The notes under the pieces: model-generated
What the model was told of the DNA's origin: nothing
The model's input: only the letters and a program-made list of their open reading frames with translations
Databases searched by the model: none
In this document: in pieces, positions 6,330 through 11,758 of the stretch
Position numbering within the stretch: position 1 is the first letter of the stretch
Layout of the letters: each line of letters begins with the position of its first letter
Position numbers and translations under genes: made by a program
Assembly (NCBI GenBank): GCA_002452325.1
Contig: DKFG01000280.1
Location: forward strand, 1 to 11,758
From: Geobacter sp. UBA6802
Lineage (GTDB): Bacteria; Desulfobacterota; Desulfuromonadia; Geobacterales; Pseudopelobacteraceae
DNA: 11,758 nucleotides
Direction: 5' to 3'

Positions 6330-6911
6330 ATGTCTGATTTTCTCGATTTTTTGATTCGCCTGTGTCTCTTCTGCGGTCTGCATTCGCTGCTGGCAGCACC
6401 ACGCACCAAGGCACGCATTCTCGAAAAGGCGGGATCATCCTTCCAGCCGTTTTACCGACTTACCTACAACCTGTTCTCACTGATACTGTTCGGCTGGGTC
6501 ATGCTGGCCTGGCAGTCAACCCGCGTATTGTTTGTGGCACCAGGCCTCTGGAGCCTGCTATTGCATGGCATGCAGGCGGTCATTCTCATAGCGGCATTCA
6601 TTTGCCTGAAACAGACCGGTATGGGGGCGTTCCTTGGTACTGATCGGTCTCAAAACGACAATGATCTCCCTTTTATCACCACAGGGTGCTACAGCGTGGT
6701 ACGCCATCCGCTCTACCTGCTGGGCATCATATTCATGCTGCTCAACCCGGTCATCACCACACGTTGGCTGACCTTTACCCTGGTCACTGTCCCCTATCTG
6801 CTGTTCGGGGCATATATTGAAGAACGACGCATGCTGAACCGCTGGGGCGACCGCTATCGACAGTACCAGAACCAGGTACCGTTTCTGCTGCCAAGCCGAC
6901 AAAGAGATTAA
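6330..6911 (+). CDS. Integral-membrane methyltransferase of the isoprenylcysteine/phospholipid methyltransferase type
   Basis: 193 residues, hydrophobic, with about five membrane segments (roughly 5-22, 46-62, 72-92, 128-142, 146-162). The SAM-binding signatures of the ICMT/PEMT superfamily are clear near the C-terminus: YSVVRHPLYLLGI (121-133) and the pattern EERRMLNRWGDRYRQYQNQV (164-183) followed by PFLLP. Such proteins methylate lipids or prenylated substrates at the cytoplasmic membrane; the NnrU-like group is another possible relative. The acceptor cannot be named. ATG 6330 is chosen because AAAGG lies 9 bases upstream and the protein then starts at the first membrane helix; the open frame extends upstream to 6210, but that part is not conserved-looking. 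Its stop codon overlaps the stop codon of the opposite MglA-like gene by four bases. Confidence 0.85.
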   Translation: MSDFLDFLIRLCLFCGLHSLLAAPRTKARILEKAGSSFQPFYRLTYNLFSLILFGWVMLAWQSTRVLFVAPGLWSLLLHGMQAVILIAAFICLKQTGMGAFLGTDRSQNDNDLPFITTGCYSVVRHPLYLLGIIFMLLNPVITTRWLTFTLVTVPYLLFGAYIEERRMLNRWGDRYRQYQNQVPFLLPSRQRD

Positions 6912-7696
6912 GGACTGCTGCCGCCCAGCTCCTGCAGACGGATCGTCAACGTCAGGTTATACCGCCGTGCCTGTTCTCCCTCACCAAGCACCAGCGGCAC
7001 TTCTATGGTGGTACCCCCCGAAGAATTCACACGAGTACCACCGCCATGATCGACTGCCATCGGCAGCTGATCCGGGCTGTAACCGGCATCGGCAGCTGCT
7101 GGCTGAGAGGGCTGGCAACAGGCAGGTGCTACCTCAAACTCATCGCGCAACCGCTGCAACACCTCTTGAGAGAGCTGGGCCAGGGAGGGCAAAACACCGG
7201 CACCAGTGGCCACCTCATAATGACTCCGGTGCTCTGCATCAAAGCATGTCGTTAAGCCCCTGCTCTGCTCGTGGCTGTCAGCACTGCTCAGCCAGAAACG
7301 CGGCACCCCCTCAAGCTGCTTGCCATACCCAGACAGCATGGTCCGTAAAATATGCAGCGCCTCATCGGCTGACTCCTGATCATCACCCGTTACCAGGGCA
7401 ACACCATCTACCCCCTTCAGGGTCATTTTCCAGGTACCGGGGTTTGCAACTGGGCCGGTCAGGGTGTACAGATGAAAGCGGACACGATAACCGTTGAGGC
7501 TGGAGCTTTCAAACGGCACATAATCAAAAAAAAGCAGAGAATCCGCTCCGGCATCCATGGTCTTGAGGGGACCGCAGAGGGAAGGCTTGATACGCTGGTG
7601 TATATAGGTGAGCAGCGCCCCCTTGCCGCAGGCGGGAGGGCCGTAAATGACCAGCTTTGCATTGATCTCACGCTTGGCGTGATTGATAACCGCCAT
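6908..7696 (-). CDS. MglA-like Ras-superfamily protein with eroded GTP-binding motifs
   Basis: 262 residues. The first ~185 follow the bacterial polarity GTPase MglA closely in order: INHAKREINAKLVIYGPP (4-21), SLLFFDYVP (53-61), YRVRFHLYT (70-78) and LKGVDGVALV (93-102). The nucleotide-handling motifs are altered. The P-loop reads GPPACGKG (19-26), keeping Lys25 but with Gly where the Mg-binding Thr/Ser should be. The G3 motif, PGQ in MglA, reads TGP (80-82). The G4 motif NKxD is missing, with SSAD (137-140) in its place. A tail of about 75 residues follows: a flexible Cys/Pro/Ala stretch, then a predicted beta pair near IEVPLVLG and RYNLTLTIRLQEL. It probably acts as a pseudo-GTPase or scaffold. 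Start ATG 7696 follows GAGGTG by 7 bases; only 21 bases separate it from the repeat-protein gene, so the two are cotranscribed. Confidence 0.85.
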   Translation of the reverse strand: MAVINHAKREINAKLVIYGPPACGKGALLTYIHQRIKPSLCGPLKTMDAGADSLLFFDYVPFESSSLNGYRVRFHLYTLTGPVANPGTWKMTLKGVDGVALVTGDDQESADEALHILRTMLSGYGKQLEGVPRFWLSSADSHEQSRGLTTCFDAEHRSHYEVATGAGVLPSLAQLSQEVLQRLRDEFEVAPACCQPSQPAAADAGYSPDQLPMAVDHGGGTRVNSSGGTTIEVPLVLGEGEQARRYNLTLTIRLQELGGSSP

Positions 7697-7717
7697 CCTG
7701 TTGGCACCTCGCTTCGA

Positions 7718-8626
7718 TCAGGCCCGTTTTTTATTCAGCAGCATCCGCTTTGCCTGCGTCGCAAGCACCGAAGAGATGTTACGGCTTTTAGCGTAACCTG
7801 AGACATCCTTTTCATTCATGGTTCCCAAAAAACGCAGGGCACTGGCCAATGGTGTCTTGGGGTTTTCTATCAGTGCCTTACGGATCTGATAGTTTTTAAC
7901 CCACTCCTTGTTAGAGCAGATCAGCCGCATAATTTCGTCATTCTGAACCCCTGACTTCAAGATTGTCAGCACCTCGGGTTCGGTAATACGCGGATTTTTC
8001 AGCACACCGCCACTGACCAGCTTGTTTGCATCCTTGATCAGAATTTTGCGCCATTCCTTGTCGCCAGTCAGCGCCATTTTGATCTTTTCACCAATCCCCA
8101 TCACCTGCACCATCTGATATTTGCTGAGGTACTCCTCGCTGTCTTCGTTCACCACAGCATCCTCATCATCCGATGACGGCAGTTGCTCGGCATGATCAAC
8201 AGCCGACTGCTCAGATACAGGGGCTTCAATCGCTTCATCCTGCTGCATCTGTGCCTCATGCACAGCAGCTGCTAGCAGCAATTCGGTAGTCACATCAGCG
8301 GTGGATGAATGGGCAAGCAGCAGGTTTCTGACAGAGGGACGGAAACCACAGGCAAGGGCAATGGTATGCAGTATGGCCGGGTGCGGGTCTGACCAGGCAG
8401 CGAGACAGTCAAACCGTTCATCCGGCAGCTCCCGCAAGGTTGTTTCTGCAGCGCTGCGTACTTCCTGCTCAGCATCTTTGCTGAGGCAAAAAAGCGCCAG
8501 CAGCAGTTCCTGCGGATGAAGCTCCATCTCTCCCCGTGCAGCCTGCAGCCGCTCTTGCAACGGCGTTTCCTTCCGCACAAGAGCAGCCACCGCTACAGGT
8601 ATGGCAATCCGAACCGGCTCAGACAT
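7718..8626 (-). CDS. Uncharacterised helical-repeat protein, two helical regions joined by an acidic linker
   Basis: 302 residues, no signal peptide or membrane segment. Residues 1-125 are helix-rich and leucine/alanine-rich, with HEAT-like pairs such as AEQEVRSAAETTLRELPDE (52-70). Residues 126-168 are an acidic, low-complexity linker. Residues 166-302 form the more conserved-looking part, starting LSKYQMVQVMGIGEKIKMAL and containing repeat-like units around NPRITEPEVLTIL (211-223), NKEWVKNYQIRKALIENP (239-256) and a basic C-terminus (RMLLNKKRA). I recall this C-terminal module from other deltaproteobacterial proteins of unknown function, but no role is known to me. A protein-interaction scaffold is the simplest inference. 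The start lies 12 bases after the SPOR gene stop, without a good ribosome-binding site, so translation is probably coupled. The MglA-like gene follows after 21 bases. Confidence 0.75.
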   Translation of the reverse strand: MSEPVRIAIPVAVAALVRKETPLQERLQAARGEMELHPQELLLALFCLSKDAEQEVRSAAETTLRELPDERFDCLAAWSDPHPAILHTIALACGFRPSVRNLLLAHSSTADVTTELLLAAAVHEAQMQQDEAIEAPVSEQSAVDHAEQLPSSDDEDAVVNEDSEEYLSKYQMVQVMGIGEKIKMALTGDKEWRKILIKDANKLVSGGVLKNPRITEPEVLTILKSGVQNDEIMRLICSNKEWVKNYQIRKALIENPKTPLASALRFLGTMNEKDVSGYAKSRNISSVLATQAKRMLLNKKRA

Positions 8627-8638
8627 GGTGTTTAGACG

Positions 8639-9607
8639 TTATTCCAGTACCGGTGTGCCGATTGCAGCATCTTTAAGTTTTTTGACTGCCGATTCAGCAG
8701 TCTTGCGATCCGTAAAGGTTCCTGCGGTTAATTTGCGAGATGCAAGCGGCACCTGGACCTTCCTGATAGTCGCCTTGATCCCTGCAGCAGCCAAGCGCTG
8801 CTGTTCTACCTCAGCTCCGCTCTGTATGGCATAGGAGCCGGCAAACAGCTCATACGCATCACCGCGCTGCACCAGGAAACCGCTCCCACCTATCTGCTGG
8901 ATCTTGCCCAGCACCTGCTGTCCTTCTACCCGTGAACCGTACTCACCGACATAGAGACGATGCATGGTCGCTGGACGCTTGGGACCTGAAGTCATCACTG
9001 GGGTCAAGCCGGTTTTTTTAACCCTGGTCATGTCGGCTGCCAAAGCTTCTTCCACCACGTAATAGCCGACCACCACGGTCCAAGGGCCTGTTGATTTGGC
9101 AACAGGCTTTTTCTCTACCGGGGCCAACTTGGTCGGCTGAACCGCAGCAGGCTTTACCTCTGCCTTTGCAGCAGCTGATTGTGGCTGCTCTTTCGGCTGT
9201 TCCTTCTTTACCAATTGAGCAGCTGGTTTGACTGCGTCTGCCGGTTTAGCAACGGCAGGCTTCGGAGCTTGCGATGGTGCGGCGGGCACAATGGCAGTAC
9301 CGACTGCTGCCGGTGGCTGTTGCTTGCCCGGCGTTACAGGCGGTGCTGGCGACACAGAAGAAGGAGACGTCGGCTGCGCTGCCGGTACGGCATCACGGGA
9401 CGGCAACGGCTGTTTGACCGCCTGTGGGGGTGGCTGCGGTGTCGGCGATTGCTCTTGGGGACGAATCATACCTGTAAAAAAATAGAGGTAGCCAAACCCG
9501 CCTACCAACACCAGCAGCAGTATCAAAAGGCCGGTCTGTCGTCCCTTGTCTGGTGACTGCTGCGGCGACTCGTCATGTGCTGGCTCTTTGCCAAACTTGA
9601 AATCCAT
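8639..9607 (-). CDS. Membrane-anchored protein with tandem SPOR domains
   Basis: 322 residues. A short charged cytoplasmic N-terminus is followed by one membrane helix (about 26-46, GLLILLLVLVGGFGYLYFF). A proline/alanine-rich linker of about 125 residues follows (48-172), long enough to cross periplasm towards the cell wall. Two SPOR-like repeats come next: 175-247 (from GPWTVVVGYYVV to GSGFLVQ) and 251-322 (from AYELFAGSYAI through SRKLTAGTFTDRKTAESAV to the C-terminus). SPOR domains bind peptidoglycan stripped of stem peptides and usually locate proteins at the division septum, so a role in division or envelope processing is likely (bitopic type II topology, like FtsN or DedD). Start ATG 9607 follows GGAGG by 7 bases. 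The gene lies 67 bases after the EF-G gene and 12 bases before the repeat-protein gene, apparently in one operon. Confidence 0.85.
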   Translation of the reverse strand: MDFKFGKEPAHDESPQQSPDKGRQTGLLILLLVLVGGFGYLYFFTGMIRPQEQSPTPQPPPQAVKQPLPSRDAVPAAQPTSPSSVSPAPPVTPGKQQPPAAVGTAIVPAAPSQAPKPAVAKPADAVKPAAQLVKKEQPKEQPQSAAAKAEVKPAAVQPTKLAPVEKKPVAKSTGPWTVVVGYYVVEEALAADMTRVKKTGLTPVMTSGPKRPATMHRLYVGEYGSRVEGQQVLGKIQQIGGSGFLVQRGDAYELFAGSYAIQSGAEVEQQRLAAAGIKATIRKVQVPLASRKLTAGTFTDRKTAESAVKKLKDAAIGTPVLE

Positions 9608-9618
9608 GGAAAAACCTC

Positions 9619-9654
9619 CGGTACGGCAGAACGTGGCAACCTACCGGCCTGCCC
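9619..9654 (-). repeat. Interleaved inverted repeats in the leader of the SPOR gene
   Basis: Two complementary pairs are interleaved in the 67-base gap: CCGGTA (9619-9624) with TACCGG (9643-9648), and GGCAG (9626-9630) with CTGCC (9650-9654). In the minus-strand RNA they can form two alternative hairpins, or a pseudoknot-like fold. The 3' strand of the six-base stem runs into the GGAGG ribosome-binding site of the SPOR gene. No T-run follows, so it does not look like a terminator. Regulatory meaning is speculative. Confidence 0.35.
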
Positions 9655-9674
9655 CGTTTCAGCCTCGTTGATAG

Positions 9675-11758
9675 TTAATCTTTTTTAGCGGCCTGGGCCT
9701 CGGCGATTACCTTTTGAGCCAGATGGGTCGGTACCTCTTCATAGTGGGAAAACTCGGTACTGAACAGTCCCCGGTCACTGGTCATCGACTTCAGGTCGTT
9801 TGAATAGGCCAACACTTCAGACATTGGCACCACCGCTTTAATCGTCTGGGAATTTGCCTTAGGCTCCACTCCTACCACCTTGCCACGACGTGAATTCAGG
9901 TCGCCAATCACGTCCCCCATGTTCTCGTCCGGAACCGTCACATTCAGCGTGACAATCGGTTCCAACAGCACCGGTTTGCAGATCTCCATCGCCTTCTTGA
10001 AGGCCAGAGAACCGGCCACCTTGAAGGCCATTTCAGATGAGTCGACCGTATGGAACGAGCCGTCGTACAGCGCGACCTTGAAATCAACCACCGGATAGCC
10101 GGCCAGGAATCCGTCAGCAGCAGCCTCCTGGATCCCTTTATCGACCGCCGGAATATACTGACGGGGGATGACACCACCCACAATCTTATCCTCAAAGACA
10201 TACCCTTCACCGCGACCGGTGGGAGACAGTTCAATCCAGCAATCGCCGTACTGCCCCTTGCCGCCGGACTGTTTCTTGTACTTGCCCTGCACCTTGGCAG
10301 TACCACGGATAGTCTCAAAATAGGGCACTTTGGGTGTCTTGAGCAACACCTCCACGTTGAATTTACGTTTCATTTTTTCAACAATCACATCAAGATGCAC
10401 CTGTCCCAAGCCCGAGATGATGAACTCCTTGGTCTGTGAATCCCGATGCGATTCCAGAGTCGGCTCCTCCTCAATCATCCGGTGCAGAGCGTTGTGAATC
10501 TTGTCCTCGTCGGCCTTGGTTTTAGGTTCAATGGCGTATGAAATTACCGGTAGCAGCTGCTTGGCCGGTTCATACACAATCGGGCTGTTGGGATCACAAA
10601 GGGTGTCACCGGTGACCGTCTCTTTCAGCTTGGCCACCGCCACAATATCACCGGCAAAGGCCTGCTTGACTGGCTTCTGTTTCTTCCCCTCCAGCTCGTA
10701 AATCTGTCCAATCCGCTCCTCAACCCCTTTGGTGGCGTTGTAGATCGTGGAATCAGAGTTCAGGGTACCCGAGTAAATTCTAAAGACGGTGATCTTGCCG
10801 GTGTAGGGGTCGGAAGTGGTCTTGAAGACCAGAGCCGAGAACGGCTCTTTCTCATCGGGACCGCGCTCGGCCAGTTCGTTATTCTTAGGGTTGGTGCCGA
10901 CGGCCTTGGTCCGGTCCAGCGGCGAAGGGAGGTAGTCGCAGACCGCCTGCAGCAACTGCTTGACCCCGACATTAAGGGTGGCGGAACCGCAAAGCACCGG
11001 GGTGAAGGTGTTGCGCATGGTTCCGACCCGCAGTCCGTCAATAATCTCTTCTTCGGTCAGCTCGCCGGTCTCCAGGTATTTCTCCGTCAAGGCATCGTAT
11101 GCCTCAGCCACGATCTCGATCATATGTTCCCGCAAACGCTGTGCCTCATTCAGGTAGTCGGTCGGTATTTCAATCTCCTGGCAACCGCCGGAGCCGTCCC
11201 TGGCATACTTGCAGGCCTTCATTCGGATCAGATCAACCACCCCTTCAAAGGATTCTTCGGCGCCAATCGGCATCTGAATTGCCACACCGCGAGCCTTGAG
11301 GCTCTTTTCCATGTCATCGATGGCACGCAGGAAGCTGGCTCGTTCCTTGTCCATCTTGTTGACAAAAGCAATCCGGGGAATCTCAAACTCGTTGGCCCAT
11401 TCCCAAACCTCTTCAGTCTGAACCTTCACACCGGAAATGGCCGAGAGGATCACGACCGCACAGTCCAGAGCACGCATACAGGCACGGGTATCACCAATGA
11501 AGTCACCGTAGCCGGGGGTATCCACAAAATGAATCGAATGACCGTTCCACTCACAATGATCAAAGGCCGAAGATATAGAAATCTTGCGCTTGGTCTCTTC
11601 CGGCTCGAAATCCATGGTGGAAGTCCCGTCGTCAACCCGGCCTAAACGGTCAATCATGCCGGTGTTAAACAGGATCGCCTCGGCAAGTGATGTCTTGCCG
11701 GCGCCACCGTGTGCCACAATCCCCAGGTTACGAATCTTCTCGGTTGGATACGTCCCCA
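9675..11758 (-). CDS. fusA: Elongation factor G paralogue (EF-G2 type), 5' end at or just past the window edge
   Basis: Translational GTPase of the EF-G family, almost complete. The frame stays open to the window edge, where it reads x-GTYPTEKIRNLGIVAHGGAGKT; the last two bases visible (TG) would finish an NTG start codon, giving 694 residues. The GTG at 11717 is an internal valine, not the start. Numbering from that inferred start, G1 is AHGGAGKT (16-23), switch I reads KRKISISSA, G3 is DTPGYGDF (80-87) and G4 is NKMD (134-137). G5 is near CGSATLNVG. Domains II-V follow, including the domain IV start at GKYKKQSGGKGQYGDC and the end YEEVPTHLAQKVI. Housekeeping EF-G has AHIDAGKT, RGITI and DTPGHVDF; the changes here, including Tyr84 for the catalytic histidine, mark the EF-G2 subgroup, so a main-copy fusA is expected elsewhere. 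It heads the minus-strand operon with the SPOR gene. Confidence 0.92.
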   Translation of the reverse strand, partial: GTYPTEKIRNLGIVAHGGAGKTSLAEAILFNTGMIDRLGRVDDGTSTMDFEPEETKRKISISSAFDHCEWNGHSIHFVDTPGYGDFIGDTRACMRALDCAVVILSAISGVKVQTEEVWEWANEFEIPRIAFVNKMDKERASFLRAIDDMEKSLKARGVAIQMPIGAEESFEGVVDLIRMKACKYARDGSGGCQEIEIPTDYLNEAQRLREHMIEIVAEAYDALTEKYLETGELTEEEIIDGLRVGTMRNTFTPVLCGSATLNVGVKQLLQAVCDYLPSPLDRTKAVGTNPKNNELAERGPDEKEPFSALVFKTTSDPYTGKITVFRIYSGTLNSDSTIYNATKGVEERIGQIYELEGKKQKPVKQAFAGDIVAVAKLKETVTGDTLCDPNSPIVYEPAKQLLPVISYAIEPKTKADEDKIHNALHRMIEEEPTLESHRDSQTKEFIISGLGQVHLDVIVEKMKRKFNVEVLLKTPKVPYFETIRGTAKVQGKYKKQSGGKGQYGDCWIELSPTGRGEGYVFEDKIVGGVIPRQYIPAVDKGIQEAAADGFLAGYPVVDFKVALYDGSFHTVDSSEMAFKVAGSLAFKKAMEICKPVLLEPIVTLNVTVPDENMGDVIGDLNSRRGKVVGVEPKANSQTIKAVVPMSEVLAYSNDLKSMTSDRGLFSTEFSHYEEVPTHLAQKVIAEAQAAKKD

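Noticed and set aside
9179..9556. Open frames opposite the SPOR gene
   Set aside because: They arise from the proline/alanine-rich, GC-biased linker on the other strand; their Cys/Arg/Gly-rich composition is not protein-like.

Overview
The window looks like chromosomal core DNA of a deltaproteobacterium-type organism, most likely of the Geobacter/Pelobacter group (Desulfuromonadia). This is inference from protein flavour and not from a database search: a sigma-32 gene with a CIRCE operator, an MglA-related protein beside a conserved repeat-type protein, a cytidylate-kinase-like protein fused to a BON domain, a glyoxylate/succinic-semialdehyde-reductase-like dehydrogenase and a second-type elongation factor G. 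There are no insertion sequences, phage genes, CRISPR arrays or long non-coding stretches. The DNA is densely coding and most genes lie on the minus strand.

Reading along the minus strand (high to low coordinates), the first unit is a probable four-gene operon: an EF-G paralogue (its first base or so lies beyond the window edge), a membrane-anchored protein with two SPOR domains, an uncharacterised helical-repeat protein, and an MglA-like small-GTPase relative whose nucleotide-binding motifs are eroded. This unit meets a plus-strand membrane methyltransferase (6330-6911) tail to tail, with the two stop codons overlapping. The methyltransferase is divergent from a kinase-like/BON fusion gene (5389-6216, minus). 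That gene runs tail to tail, with a 32 bp overlap, into a plus-strand PHP-domain phosphoesterase (4533-5420), which is divergent from the endonuclease III gene nth (3783-4448, minus).

Below nth on the minus strand follow a beta-hydroxyacid-dehydrogenase-family gene (2785-3651), a strong 13 bp hairpin terminator, a thiolase-family gene that has lost the usual catalytic cysteine (1109-2713), then the heat-shock sigma factor gene rpoH (149-1003) and finally the 5' end of a tRNA gene at the window edge (1-23). rpoH has its own sigma-70-type promoter, and a near-perfect CIRCE operator covers the expected transcription start. This implies that HrcA represses the sigma-32 gene and so links the two heat-shock systems. 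The tRNA has its own promoter with a consensus -35 box.

The observations most worth following up are the CIRCE/promoter arrangement at rpoH, the apparent pseudo-GTPase in the EF-G2/SPOR/repeat-protein operon, the cysteine-less thiolase with an extra C-terminal domain, and the kinase-BON fusion. I did not see a defence system or other clearly new multi-gene machine. The EF-G2/SPOR/repeat/MglA-like cluster is the best candidate for an undescribed functional unit.
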